The position numbers were made by a program, and so were the translations under genes. A stretch of 64,000 bases of DNA, taken from NCBI RefSeq assembly GCF_014204325.1, contig NZ_JACHKT010000013.1, positions 62,001-126,000 of the forward strand, in the 5' to 3' direction. Source of the stretch: Arcicella rosea (GTDB lineage Bacteria > Bacteroidota > Bacteroidia > Cytophagales > Spirosomataceae). This document shows, piece after piece, positions 18,884 through 27,998 of this stretch. Each line of letters starts with the position of its first letter. Within the stretch, counting starts at the first letter, position 1. The notes under the pieces are model-generated. The model searched no databases. It had not been told where the DNA came from and was given only the letters and a program-made list of their open reading frames with translations.

Positions 18884-19815
18884 ATGAAACTACTTTTTAT
18901 CTTCTTTTTTGCTATTTCAAACCTTGTACAAGCACAAAAATCATTGGTTTTATGGTATGATAAACCTTCAGGCAATGTATGGGAAAGAGCTTTGCCCATT
19001 GGCAATGGTAAAATTGGAGCGATGGTTTATGGAAATGTAGCTCAAGAGATTTTACAATTAAATGAAACTTCTGTCTGGACGGGTAGCCCCAATAGAAATG
19101 ATAATCCAGATGCACTGGCTTCATTACCTGCTATTCGTCAATTGGTTTTTGAAGGAAAACAAAAGGAAGCTGAAATCTTGGCTGGAAAAACAATACAAAG
19201 TAAAAAATCAAACGGACAGATGTTTCAACAGGTTGGAGTATGGGTTGGAAAGTAAATTGGTGGGCTAGAATGCTAGACGGAAACCATGCACATTTATTAA
19301 TTCAAAATCAATTATCACCTTTAGGTGTAAATGCAGCGGGTGGTGGTACTTATCCAAATTTGTTTGATGCTCACGCTCCTTTCCAGATTGATGGTAATTT
19401 TGGTTGTACTTCTGGCATTGCAGAAATGCTGGTGCAAAGTCATGATGGTGCAATCCATTTATTGCCTGCTCTCCCTGATTTTTGGAAAGAAAAAGGAAGT
19501 ATTTCTGGCTTAAAAACTCGTGGTGGTTTTGAAATTCTAAAAATGACTTGGGCGAACGGAAAAGTAACAAGCTTACAAATAAAATCTAATATTGGCGGAA
19601 ATTGTCGTTTGCGTATCACAACAGCTATCAAAGGACAAAAATTCAATTTACAAACTGCAAAAGGAGAAAACAGTAATCCATTATTTATGACGGAAGAAAC
19701 GGAGAAACCAATCATTTCGCCTAAAGCAAGTATTAAATTGGCGACAATTCCTTCGACTTTCTTATATGATTTTGCTACCGAAAAAGGTAAGATTTATACC
19801 TTTAATGTGCTATAA
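18884..19815 (+). pseudogene. GH95-like alpha-L-fucosidase with large internal deletion
   Basis: The N-terminal part (signal peptide, then LVLWYDKPSGNVWERALPIG, QLNETSVWTGSPNRNDNPDA) is a clear GH95 start. It ends near residue 120 at GQMFQQVG. The frame is then lost, and the next frame continues directly with [20 protein letters not shown] and [20 protein letters not shown], the GH95 C-terminal third. Several hundred residues including most of the catalytic domain are absent. The join sits in ACAGGTTGG (19228-19236), which reads as part of QQVG in the left frame and as T-G-W in the right frame, so a 9-bp microhomology deletion with frameshift is the simplest explanation. The better start is ATG 18884 rather than 18863. 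Confidence 0.85.
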
Positions 19816-19827
19816 AAGACTACAAAG

Positions 19828-20085
19828 CAAAACATGAGTCATCCCGAATTTTTTCTTTGAATAATGAGGTTTAGGACAATTTGAACGGTTTTTATATTTA
19901 TTATTGTATAGTCCTTACTTTTCTTGTCTTGAAACAAGAAAAGTAACAAAAGAAATTCAAGAATTCCTAAACTCGCTTCGCTCAAACAGTAGGAATTCAT
20001 TACCCATCAATCATAAAAAAGCGGTCAAAACTATTTTTTTGACCGCTTTTTTATGATTTTAAAATTCGGGATGACTCATGTTTTG
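19828..20085. repeat. 258-bp element with perfect 25-bp terminal inverted repeats (MITE-like)
   Basis: Bases 19828-19852 are the exact reverse complement of 20061-20085. Inside are two more perfect stem-loops: 13 bp (19915-19927 with 19934-19946) and 20 bp (20011-20030 with 20037-20056, 6-nt loop). There is no open frame. Diverged copies of the 20-bp stem and one end sequence occur at 34716-34786. No clear target-site duplication was seen. It lies between the GH95 remnant and the rhamnosidase, which converge on it, so it may also serve as a bidirectional terminator. Confidence 0.75.
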
Positions 20086-20112
20086 AAATTCATTTTCAAA
20101 ATACGTGATTTC

Positions 20113-22794
20113 CTAAAGCTCCATCACAAAAGTATATTTGCCTGAACCTAATCCCATTGTTCCGTCTGAGCCCACACTTTGCTTTGTACCATTTTCAGTA
20201 ATTGAACTGATTTTTTGTGTTGGAAAAGTCAGCGTAGCGGTAGTATTTGCTGGAATTTCTACTTCCCAAGTCAGTTTTCCATTTGCTATTTTCCAAGCAG
20301 AAGCCACTACTCCATAATTGGTTTTCAAGCTTCCTTTGGCATAAGTAAGCCCCCCTCCTATTTGTGGTTTTATGATAATTTCTTTATAGCCTGCACCATC
20401 AAATTCTTTAGTATCAATCCCTGCAATATTTCTGTACATCCAGTCGCCTACTGCTCCATAAGCATAGTGATTGAAGGAAGTCATGCCCGGGTCTTGGAAA
20501 GTACTGTCTGGTTTCATACTGTCCCAACGTTCCCAAATAGTGGTAGCTCCATGTGTTTTGATTGGATATAACCAAGACGGATAAGTGTCTTGCAAAAGCA
20601 ATTTATAAGCCACATCATTTCTACCAAATCGGCTCAAAACTGGATTCAAGAAAGGCGTTCCTAAGAAACCTGTCGTTAAGTGATAATTGTACGATTTGAT
20701 ATTTTCTACCAATCTTTCTAAGGCTTGCGGTCGAAGTGTTTCTGGCAACATATCAAATTGTAAAGCCAAAATATAAGCCGTTTGCGTTTCAGAAATCAAT
20801 TTTCCAGAAGCTGTCATGTACTCGTTTTGGAATTGTGTTTTGACTCTTCCCAAAAGCTTTTCATAGGTTTGCACATCCTCAGTTTTACCTAATATTTTAC
20901 CAGTATTAATCATTAACTGCACGCTATAAGCATAAAAACATTGTGCCACCAAGTAATTATCTGTAATAGCTGATTTCATTCCAATCATTCCTTTTGAATC
21001 ATCAACACGGTACGAAAGCCAATCAGCAAACTGAAAACCAGTATTCCATAAATCATTTTTAGCTACTTTATGGATATACTCCACACTTTTCTTCATGGTT
21101 TCATATTGCGTTTCAAGTACTTGTTTGTCGCCAAAAGCTACATAAACATTATATGGAATAATAATGCCAGCATCGCCCCAACCAGCGGCTTGCGAAGGAC
21201 CGTCATTCAATACATTCGGAATCACGTGTGGTACTGCTCCGTTTGGAAATTGGTCTGCCGTGACATCTTTTAACCATTTTACAAAAAACTGATTGGCATT
21301 GAAATTATAAGAAGCTGTTCTTGAAAATACTTCGGCGTCACCTGTCCAACCTAAACGCTCATCACGCTGCGGACAGTCGGTTGGTACGTCCAAGAAATTA
21401 CCTTTTTGTCCCCATTGAATATTTTTTTGTAATTGATTTACCAAAGCATTTGAGGTCTCAAAATTCCCTGTTTGCTCCATATCCGAATACAAAGCATAAG
21501 CCGTAAAATCTTCTGGATTGATTTTTCCATCCACTCCTTCTACTCGCACATATCTAAAACCAAAAAACGTAAATCGTGGCTCAAAGAAATCTTTACCATT
21601 ACCACTTAAAATATAAGTAGCCTGAGCTTTTGCCGAACGAAGATTGGCAAAGTATGGATTTCCGAATTTATCCATCATCTCAAAATGCGAAAGTGTAATT
21701 TTATCGCCAGATTTTCCTTGTGCAGAAAGCGTTATCCAACCCACCAAATATTGTCCAAAATCTAAAATTGTTTCACCATTCGTTGCCTTAAATACTTTTA
21801 CTGGCTTAAACGTTTCATGTTTTTTAATGGGTTCATTTATTGAAGCATTCAGATAATCTGTCGGGAAGTTTTTCTCTACTGCATTTTTCCAATTTGTATC
21901 ATTGAATGCGATACTTGCCCAATTAGCTGTTCTTTTAAGAGCGTCAATTACTTCGCCATCATAAATTTCAGCGAAACGAATATCACTTTCTGCTACTTTC
22001 CAAGAATTATCCGAAATAACACTTTCCTTTGAACCATCAGAGTAAGTCAATTCCAATTGAAAAAGTAAGGCTGTTTCTTTACCATAAATATTTTGCTGAT
22101 GCAACCAAGCCAAACGAGTTCTGTACCAACCACTTCCTAAAGTTGCACCGATTGCATTTTTTCCAGAAGTCATTAAACTCGTAACGTCATAAGCTTGGTA
22201 TTGCAAATGTTTGTTGTAGCTCGTCCAGCCCGGAGTCAAGAATGCGTCGCCTACTCTTTTGCCGTTCAATTGAATTTCGTATAAACCTCTTGCCGTTACA
22301 AAAGCCGTAGCATTTACGATTTTCTTTTTTGATTCAAAACTCTTTCTAAACATCGGCACAACACCATTTACAGTATCGTTGACAAAGCCCGAACTTATCC
22401 ATTTTGCTTTCCAATCGCCTTTGTTTAAAGCTGTTTGAAAATTGGCAGAAGTCCATTCCGACGTTTGTCCTTGATTATCCCAAGCTCTTACTTGCCAAGT
22501 AATAAGCGTATTAGAAGGAAGCTTTTCACCTTGATAAGCATTAAAAATAGAAGAAGAAGCATTTACTTTCCCACTCGACCAAACCTCCTTTTTCCCATTT
22601 TTTACTTGTATTTCGTAAGCTGTTTGTTTTACATTTTTCTTATCAGAAATTAATTGCCAAGCAAATCTTGGTCTTTCGGCATCAATTCCAATTGGATTTT
22701 TTAGATTTTCAGTCGTTAAATATTGGAGCTTTAATTGGGCAAAAACAGCGTTTGCCATTAAAAAGCAAAAGAGAAAGATAATTTTTAGCTTCAT
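20113..22794 (-). CDS. Secreted GH78 alpha-L-rhamnosidase
   Basis: 893 residues; signal peptide ends at NAVFAQ. The N-terminal beta-sandwich region contains NPIGIDAERPRFAWQL and the RGLYEIQLNGKRVGDAFLTP block typical of Bac_rhamnosidase N domains. The catalytic (alpha/alpha)6 domain has FLDVPTDCPQRDERLGWTGD near residue 470, the GH78 acid-site signature, and TSFNHYAYGAVGDWMYRNIAG near the end of the barrel. It releases terminal L-rhamnose from rhamnogalacturonan, rhamnosides or gums. It stands alone on the minus strand, 230 bp downstream of the kduD-like gene, with which it may share pectin use. Confidence 0.93.
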   Translation of the reverse strand: MKLKIIFLFCFLMANAVFAQLKLQYLTTENLKNPIGIDAERPRFAWQLISDKKNVKQTAYEIQVKNGKKEVWSSGKVNASSSIFNAYQGEKLPSNTLITWQVRAWDNQGQTSEWTSANFQTALNKGDWKAKWISSGFVNDTVNGVVPMFRKSFESKKKIVNATAFVTARGLYEIQLNGKRVGDAFLTPGWTSYNKHLQYQAYDVTSLMTSGKNAIGATLGSGWYRTRLAWLHQQNIYGKETALLFQLELTYSDGSKESVISDNSWKVAESDIRFAEIYDGEVIDALKRTANWASIAFNDTNWKNAVEKNFPTDYLNASINEPIKKHETFKPVKVFKATNGETILDFGQYLVGWITLSAQGKSGDKITLSHFEMMDKFGNPYFANLRSAKAQATYILSGNGKDFFEPRFTFFGFRYVRVEGVDGKINPEDFTAYALYSDMEQTGNFETSNALVNQLQKNIQWGQKGNFLDVPTDCPQRDERLGWTGDAEVFSRTASYNFNANQFFVKWLKDVTADQFPNGAVPHVIPNVLNDGPSQAAGWGDAGIIIPYNVYVAFGDKQVLETQYETMKKSVEYIHKVAKNDLWNTGFQFADWLSYRVDDSKGMIGMKSAITDNYLVAQCFYAYSVQLMINTGKILGKTEDVQTYEKLLGRVKTQFQNEYMTASGKLISETQTAYILALQFDMLPETLRPQALERLVENIKSYNYHLTTGFLGTPFLNPVLSRFGRNDVAYKLLLQDTYPSWLYPIKTHGATTIWERWDSMKPDSTFQDPGMTSFNHYAYGAVGDWMYRNIAGIDTKEFDGAGYKEIIIKPQIGGGLTYAKGSLKTNYGVVASAWKIANGKLTWEVEIPANTTATLTFPTQKISSITENGTKQSVGSDGTMGLGSGKYTFVMEL

Positions 22795-23034
22795 GATAGT
22801 ATTTAAATTGGATAAAATATATAATTAAGTTATTGGAGATGAGTGTATTAAATCTTTTACCATTCTTTAATTAAGACAATTACTTACTCAATACCAAATA
22901 AGTATAAATATATCTTGGAATAAAACAAGTACTCTCATGTACCTACCTTTAAATACGTTATTATTTCACGCTACACTACCTTGTCCTGCCTATAACAAAT
23001 TAATTGAGCATTGCCTTAAAATCTTAATCAAATA

Positions 23035-23063
23035 AAAAAACGCCCCGTTTCCAAGGCGTTTCG
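23035..23063 (-). terminator. Rho-independent terminator after the kduD-like gene
   Basis: On the minus strand AAACGCC and GGCGTTT form a stem around a 10-nt loop, followed by a run of T. It starts about 30 bp after the stop of the dehydrogenase gene. Confidence 0.75.
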
Positions 23064-23091
23064 ATTGTATATAAAGTGTTTAGGAAATCGT

Positions 23092-23862
23092 TTATCTTCC
23101 CATCCAACCGCCATCTACGGTCAAGATTGTTCCTTGAACATATTTTGAAGCATCTGAACAAAGGAAAACTGTTGCTCCTTTAAAGTCTTCGGTTTCTCCC
23201 CAGCGTCCAGCAGGAATTCTGTCTAAAATACTTTTTGAACGATTTTCGTCTCCACGCAAAGCTTCCGTATTATCTGTAGCGATATAACCCGGTGCAATGG
23301 CATTCACGTTAATTCCTTTTGATGCCCATTCGTTGGCGAAAGCTTTTACTAAACTTCCGATAGCACCTTTACTTGCCGCATAACTCGGCACATTAATTCC
23401 TCCTTGGAAAGTCAACAAAGAAGCAGTAAATACGATTTTCCCAGAACCTTGGCTTATCATCATTTTACCAATTTCACGAGTAAGAATAAATTGAGCATCT
23501 AAATTGATACTCAATACATTATCCCAATATTCATCTGAATGTTCAGCAGCAGGATTTCTTAAAATCGTTCCTGCATTATTTACTAAAATATCAATGACTG
23601 GAAAATCCGTTTTTACTTGGTTGATAAAAGTATAAAGAGCATTTCTATCAGAAAAGTCACATTGATAAGCTTTGAAATTTCTGCCTAATGCCTTTACTTC
23701 TTTTTCCACTTGGCTTCCTTCAAGTTCTAATGATGCCGAAACGCCAATAATATCCGCACCAGCTTCTGCCAGAGCTAAAGCCATTGCTTTTCCGATGCCT
23801 TTTTTACAACCTGTTACTAATGCTATTTTGCCATCAAGGCGGAATAAATCGAGTGTGTTCAT
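23092..23862 (-). CDS. kduD: KduD-like SDR, 2-dehydro-3-deoxy-D-gluconate 5-dehydrogenase
   Basis: 256-residue classical short-chain dehydrogenase. The NAD(P) motif TGCKKGIGKA starts at residue 18, NNAG is at 95-98, and the catalytic triad is probably Ser148, Tyr161 and Lys165 (SYAASKGAIGS). The opening LFRLDGKIALVTG and the C-terminal GTILTVDGGWMGR closely follow KduD, the cytoplasmic enzyme that reduces 2,5-diketo-3-deoxygluconate in the degradation of unsaturated uronates from pectin or related polysaccharides. This fits the PL26-like lyase at 46.8 kb, which would yield unsaturated galacturonosyl sugars. KduI and later pathway enzymes are not in the window. Confidence 0.85.
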   Translation of the reverse strand: MNTLDLFRLDGKIALVTGCKKGIGKAMALALAEAGADIIGVSASLELEGSQVEKEVKALGRNFKAYQCDFSDRNALYTFINQVKTDFPVIDILVNNAGTILRNPAAEHSDEYWDNVLSINLDAQFILTREIGKMMISQGSGKIVFTASLLTFQGGINVPSYAASKGAIGSLVKAFANEWASKGINVNAIAPGYIATDNTEALRGDENRSKSILDRIPAGRWGETEDFKGATVFLCSDASKYVQGTILTVDGGWMGR

Positions 23863-24074
23863 TCTTTTTTTGTTATAAATCTTTTACAATAACCTCATTT
23901 GTGTTACAAAACAATATACTTTTTAAGTTATTCAAGCAATCTCTTTGAAATATTATATAGAAAAGGAGCATTTCAACAGTATGTATATTTAATTAGTAAA
24001 ACTTAAGAACATTTATACTGAACAATATATGTATTTTCGTACGATATTTTTTCTAAAATTATTATATTTTTTAC

Positions 24075-24125
24075 TTTTTATTCCTGCAAATTTAAAATTT
24101 TATTTTAAATTTGCAGGAATAAAAA
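24075..24125 (+). promoter_or_regulatory. Perfect 23-bp palindromic arms just upstream of the DUF4143 ATPase gene
   Basis: Bases 24075-24097 are the exact reverse complement of 24103-24125, separated by 5 nt; the core is TTCCTGCAAATTTAAAA. The palindrome ends 7 bp before the ATG, so it would overlap the promoter or leader. A related imperfect palindrome overlaps the start of the paralogous gene at 36026-36064, which supports an operator role. Confidence 0.6.
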
Positions 24126-24132
24126 TGAGATT

Positions 24133-25314
24133 ATGATTCAAAGAGAAATTAGTTCAGAATTACTTTTTAGAGTAAACCATTTTCCTGTTTCGGCAATCTT
24201 AGGCCCAAGACAAGTAGGAAAAACAACTTTGGTAAAAGCTATTCAAAGAGAGCTACCAAAAGAAAGTATCTATTTTGACCTAGAGATACCATCTGATTTG
24301 AATAAATTTTTATCCGACCCCGAATTATTTCTCAAAAACTTACAGCAACAAACTGTTATTTTAGACGAAATTCATCGGCTTCCTAATATTTTTGTCTTAC
24401 TCCGTGGTTTAATCGACCAACAACGTGAAGCTGGGCGATTTATACTTTTGGGTTCGGCTTCGCCAGATTTATTGAAAAATACAGCTGAATCGCTCGCTGG
24501 ACGAATTTCATATTTAGAAATGCATCCATTGCATTATCGTGAAATTGCACCAGAGAATTATCAAAACCACTGGCTTTGGGGTGGATTTCCAGCAGCATAC
24601 TTAGCAAAAAATGAACGTATCAAAAATATTTGGCTAAATGATTTTTTGATGAGTTACCTTGAAAGAGATTTGCCTCAATTAGGGCTTGCAGTTTCGCCAT
24701 TACTCATGCGCCGACTTTTGATGATGCTTGCCAGTATTCAAGGTGGAATTTTAAATTATTCTACTTTGGCAAATTCACTGGGTGTAAGTCAACCAACAGT
24801 AAAAAATGCCATTGACTTTTTGGAACAAGCCTTTTTAGTGCGTCGTTTACAGCCTTATTTTATAAATATTGGTAAACGCCTAGTGAAAAGTCCTAAAATT
24901 TATATTCGTGACAGTGGACTTTTGCATCACTTATTGAATGTAAAGGATTTTAATAGCCTTTTAGGGCATATAGTAGCTGGCGGTTCTTGGGAAGGTTATA
25001 TCATTCAGGAAATCATCAGTATTTTACCACAAGATACTCTCCCTTTTTATTATCGTTCTCAGGATGGTGCTGAATTAGATTTAGTTATTGAACAAGGCTT
25101 AGGGATTAAACTTGCTATAGAAATCAAATTATCCGACTCTCCTACCCTTTCAAAAGGGAACAGTATTTCTTTACAAGATTTAGGTAATCCGCCGCTACTG
25201 GTTGTTACGCCCTCAGCTCAAGATTATGAACTTCGACCGAACGTTTGGGTTTGTTCAATTGCTACTTTGGCACAAAACTTAACGAAGTTTGGCTTAAATA
25301 TTTATCAACTTTAA
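24133..25314 (+). CDS. AAA_14/DUF4143-family ATPase (paralogue 1)
   Basis: 393 residues. N-terminal AAA+ domain: Walker A GPRQVGKTT (24-32), Walker B VILDEIH with Asp78-Glu79, and a sensor-like LGSASPDLL. The C-terminal DUF4143 half has a winged-helix stretch (YSTLANSLGVSQPTVKNAID), VKSPKIYIRDSGLLH, and a nuclease-fold-like signature (DGAELDLVIE ... LAIEIK). Family members are common, usually solitary and of unknown cellular role. It is homologous along its whole length to the protein at 34851-36026 (roughly 45 percent identity by eye). It points toward the rep-par block and is convergent with the small gene at 25330. A perfect palindrome precedes the start. Confidence 0.85.
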   Translation: MIQREISSELLFRVNHFPVSAILGPRQVGKTTLVKAIQRELPKESIYFDLEIPSDLNKFLSDPELFLKNLQQQTVILDEIHRLPNIFVLLRGLIDQQREAGRFILLGSASPDLLKNTAESLAGRISYLEMHPLHYREIAPENYQNHWLWGGFPAAYLAKNERIKNIWLNDFLMSYLERDLPQLGLAVSPLLMRRLLMMLASIQGGILNYSTLANSLGVSQPTVKNAIDFLEQAFLVRRLQPYFINIGKRLVKSPKIYIRDSGLLHHLLNVKDFNSLLGHIVAGGSWEGYIIQEIISILPQDTLPFYYRSQDGAELDLVIEQGLGIKLAIEIKLSDSPTLSKGNSISLQDLGNPPLLVVTPSAQDYELRPNVWVCSIATLAQNLTKFGLNIYQL

Positions 25315-25329
25315 ATTCTTGTTGAATCT

Positions 25330-25734
25330 TTACGACTTTCCTAAAACCTGCGTCATGTAATCATCCGCCATTTCAATCAAAGCTTCAGAATGTAATAATT
25401 TGCTGTAATCTATTCCTTGAAGTGCCAAGGCGTGTACAAGTTGATTTAATGTAGATGCTTTCCCTTTGCCTTGTAACAATGCTTTATACTGAAAATATTT
25501 GATTCCGAGCGGTTCTAAAACATCTTGCATTTTCAAAGGAGTGTTATCTTCTGGCATTTTGGTGGTATTGAAAAGCAATTGTAAAACCGTGGTGTAAAGT
25601 TTTGCATAAAAGAAATTTGCTACTTCTTCATCAGCTAAAATCCTATTGAGTTTTTCTAATAAGTCTGGACAAAGTGATTGATTGATTCTATTTGCATCGC
25701 CATTGATTTGTGAAATCTCTTTGTCAGAAAGCAT
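25330..25734 (-). CDS. Small helical protein of unknown function
   Basis: I do not recognise this family. The longest frame begins at 25779, but the ATG at 25734 (MLSDKEISQINGDANRINQS) is preceded by AAGGAGGG, one of the few good Shine-Dalgarno sequences in the window, giving a 134-residue protein. It is predicted soluble and mostly alpha-helical, with no signal peptide and no clear catalytic motif (LEKLNRILADEEVANFFYAK; GKGKASTLNQLVHALALQGI). It is convergent with the DUF4143 ATPase gene with a 15-bp gap and lies downstream of parB beyond a terminator, so it is probably a separate unit of the replicon core. Confidence 0.55.
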   Translation of the reverse strand: MLSDKEISQINGDANRINQSLCPDLLEKLNRILADEEVANFFYAKLYTTVLQLLFNTTKMPEDNTPLKMQDVLEPLGIKYFQYKALLQGKGKASTLNQLVHALALQGIDYSKLLHSEALIEMADDYMTQVLGKS

Positions 25735-25925
25735 ATTCCCTCCTTGGCTCGTACTACCTTTTATGACAACGTAATTCATAATTTTAAAACATTAAATTGT
25801 GGAATCTTGAATTTATATACAAAAATTATCAAATTCCGCTAAATTAAAAAGTCTTTATTGCTTGATTCTTAATTTTAAACACATCTTAACACAAAAAACA
25901 ATGAGCATACATTCATTTTTAAAAC

Positions 25926-25958
25926 AGAAATCCTGAGGAATTCAGCCTCAGGATTTCT
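25926..25958 (-). terminator. Terminator downstream of parB
   Basis: Perfect 13-bp stem (25926-25938 with 25946-25958) with a 7-nt loop; on the minus strand it is followed by GTTTTAAAA. It lies about 65 bp past the parB stop and probably ends the rep-parA-parB transcript. Confidence 0.7.
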
Positions 25959-26021
25959 ATTGATTTGTTGGCAAAGAACGATTGCCCTCTCTCCTATTCT
26001 ATTTTATATTGTCAAAAAACT

Positions 26022-26963
26022 TTAAAGAATACCTAAATAGGCTCCATATTCTTCCAAAGTATTCCTTAAATTATCAAAATCTTCTTTACTTCTACTTGCA
26101 TAAACCTTTTCTGTTTTTGCTGTTAAAGTATTCATCCAAATACTTAAATCATGTGTACTTTCTTCTGATTTACTATTTTTGATATTTAGCTTTACTCCTA
26201 AAGCACTTGCTTCTACTATTTTTTCAATCTCACTTATTGCTGTAATTGGCTCAATGTTTTCTGAGATTCGTCCTAAAGTTTGAATGACTTTTTTATCAAT
26301 CTTCTTTTTTCCTGTCAGAATTTCATTTCTTAATGTAGGTTCTATTTTAGATAATCCTTCTGCAAATTGTCCATCTCTTTTAATCGTCGAAGCACCTACA
26401 TTATACTCTTTCGCAAGTTTTTCAACGGTTCTGCCTTTTTCTTGTGGACTAGCATTGGGTTCATTGTGGACCCAATGACCCGATCTATCGTACTTGCCCG
26501 GCCCCGTTTTTTCATTCAAAAATCTTAATCCACGGAAATATGAAATTTGTTCCGAACTAAGGTTTCGTCTTCCTAATTGTAAATCAATCATGTAATCTTT
26601 CACTTCCTCTTTGGAATTGAAAGGCATGAGTTGCACACTAAAATTCAAATTGTGCTGTTTACAAATCTGAAAACGGTTATGTCCGTCAACCAAAATATAT
26701 ACTGGCTCGTTTGGATACTCAGCATTTGCTTCAATCGCACTTCGTTTGGTTTCCCACAAAGTCAAAGCATCACGACAGCCATTTTTCAAAATATTTTGTT
26801 CTAACAAAGAAAACTCTTCCGCACCCAGAGGTGGAATAAACATTCTGAGTTCTTCCAGTACTTCTATACTCTTTTTTACTTGCTCGTCAGATATTAATTT
26901 ATTATTGACAAAAGTGCTTTTTGTGGTTGCTGCAATGGCTTTTCCTAAATCTAGTTTTTTCAT
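26022..26963 (-). CDS. parB: ParB-family partition protein
   Basis: 313 residues. The N-terminal ParB/sulfiredoxin-like domain spans about residues 40-140 with NAEYPNEPVYILVDGHNRFQ, the DGHNR box being typical. It is followed by a helix-turn-helix region (VEKLAKEYNVGASTIKRDGQ, about 175-200) and a C-terminal helical segment likely to dimerise. ParB binds centromere sites and stimulates the ParA ATPase, ensuring plasmid segregation. The gene begins 8 bp after the parA stop. A sequence inside it (26451-26475) repeats 13 bp of the large palindrome at 30794-30846 and is itself an imperfect dyad, a possible secondary ParB site. Confidence 0.85.
   Translation of the reverse strand: MKKLDLGKAIAATTKSTFVNNKLISDEQVKKSIEVLEELRMFIPPLGAEEFSLLEQNILKNGCRDALTLWETKRSAIEANAEYPNEPVYILVDGHNRFQICKQHNLNFSVQLMPFNSKEEVKDYMIDLQLGRRNLSSEQISYFRGLRFLNEKTGPGKYDRSGHWVHNEPNASPQEKGRTVEKLAKEYNVGASTIKRDGQFAEGLSKIEPTLRNEILTGKKKIDKKVIQTLGRISENIEPITAISEIEKIVEASALGVKLNIKNSKSEESTHDLSIWMNTLTAKTEKVYASRSKEDFDNLRNTLEEYGAYLGIL
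26451..26475. promoter_or_regulatory. Possible secondary partition site inside parB
   Basis: AGCATTGGGTTCA at 26451-26463 is identical to 30806-30818 in the origin palindrome, and it is followed by TGGACCCAAT, giving an imperfect dyad. The sequence also encodes protein, so this is only suggestive. Confidence 0.35.
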
Positions 26964-26971
26964 CTTTCCTC

Positions 26972-27925
26972 TTATTTAACCAATTGAAGGTATTCAATGT
27001 ATTCATTACAGAAATCAGCGTACAATTTGGCTGCTTCTGAAGCACCAGAAAACTTTGAAATGGTATTCAACATTACTTGTGCTTTTTGAAAATCGACCAA
27101 ATGCTTAATTTCTGTTTTGAAAATCCTGATGGGTAAATTTGCTCTAATGGCTTCTTTAATATTATCATGCACCGAATTCTTTTTAACCATCGTAAAAACC
27201 AAACCATCGATATCCAACATAGGATTTAGGTTTTTCTTTACATCATGTACTTTATCCAATAAAGTATTTACGCCTTTCATCGCCGCCATTTCAGGCAACA
27301 TTGTTACCAAACAAGCATCTGAAGCATACATTGCCGAAACCGTTAACTTACCCAAAGAAGGCGGACAATCTATCAAAACATAGTCAAATTCGCTCAATAG
27401 AGGAATAATACGGTTTTTAAGACGTAAATCTCCACCAGTCAATAATATTAGTTCGTATTCTGCTTTGGCTAAATCAATATCCGATGGTGACAAAAATAGG
27501 TTTTCTTGAATTTGGACAACAGGAAATTCTGCATCATTTATCAGCGAATCTGCTACTTGTACTTCTGGATTTTCAATACCAAGAATTTGCGATAAATTTC
27601 CCTGTGGGTCAAGGTCTATCATCAATACTCTAAAACCTTTGTTTGCCAAGGCTTCTCCCAAACACGAAACCGTGGTTGTTTTTCCAACTCCTCCTTTATG
27701 ATTTACAACCGAGACAACTCTTGCTTTTTGATATAAATCTTTAGAATAACCATATTTCATCAAAACGCCTTCTAATGCTACCAAATGGTTTTCATTCAGC
27801 TTTCGGTTTCCTGCTACTGCTTGTCTTAAAGTACCAGAAGGTAAAGATGCTTCTTTTTCAATACCCGCTATCGACAAAGCAGGGTTATGTCTAAAGAACT
27901 TTAAAGCATTTTCTTGTGTAAGCAT
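26972..27925 (-). CDS. parA: ParA-family partition ATPase with N-terminal DNA-binding domain
   Basis: 317 residues. Residues 1-65 form a helix-turn-helix-like domain (SIAGIEKEASLPSGTLRQAV), as in type Ia ParA proteins that repress their own operon. The deviant Walker A motif KGGVGKTT is at 77-84, followed by VLMIDLDPQGNLSQILG and DYVLIDCPPSLGKL. It is a cytoplasmic ATPase that moves ParB-centromere complexes over the nucleoid. It is followed after 8 bp by parB and preceded by two inverted repeats (27951-27989, 27999-28031), probable autoregulatory operators. It lies 255 bp downstream of rep on the same strand. Confidence 0.93.
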   Translation of the reverse strand: MLTQENALKFFRHNPALSIAGIEKEASLPSGTLRQAVAGNRKLNENHLVALEGVLMKYGYSKDLYQKARVVSVVNHKGGVGKTTTVSCLGEALANKGFRVLMIDLDPQGNLSQILGIENPEVQVADSLINDAEFPVVQIQENLFLSPSDIDLAKAEYELILLTGGDLRLKNRIIPLLSEFDYVLIDCPPSLGKLTVSAMYASDACLVTMLPEMAAMKGVNTLLDKVHDVKKNLNPMLDIDGLVFTMVKKNSVHDNIKEAIRANLPIRIFKTEIKHLVDFQKAQVMLNTISKFSGASEAAKLYADFCNEYIEYLQLVK

Positions 27926-27950
27926 TTCTAAATAATTTTAGGTTTTATTA

Positions 27951-27989
27951 CATATCTGTTACAAACTTAATTTTTTTGTAACAGATATG
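27951..27989 (-). promoter_or_regulatory. Candidate ParA operator, 15-bp inverted repeat
   Basis: CATATCTGTTACAAA (27951-27965) and its exact reverse complement (27975-27989) are separated by 9 bp and lie 26 bp upstream of the parA start. The N-terminal HTH of ParA makes autorepression here plausible. Confidence 0.55.
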
Positions 27990-27998
27990 CAACAAAAC

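Noticed and set aside
19828-20085. Insertion sequence with transposase
   Set aside because: The element is only 258 bp with no open frame; at most it is a non-autonomous element or structured repeat.
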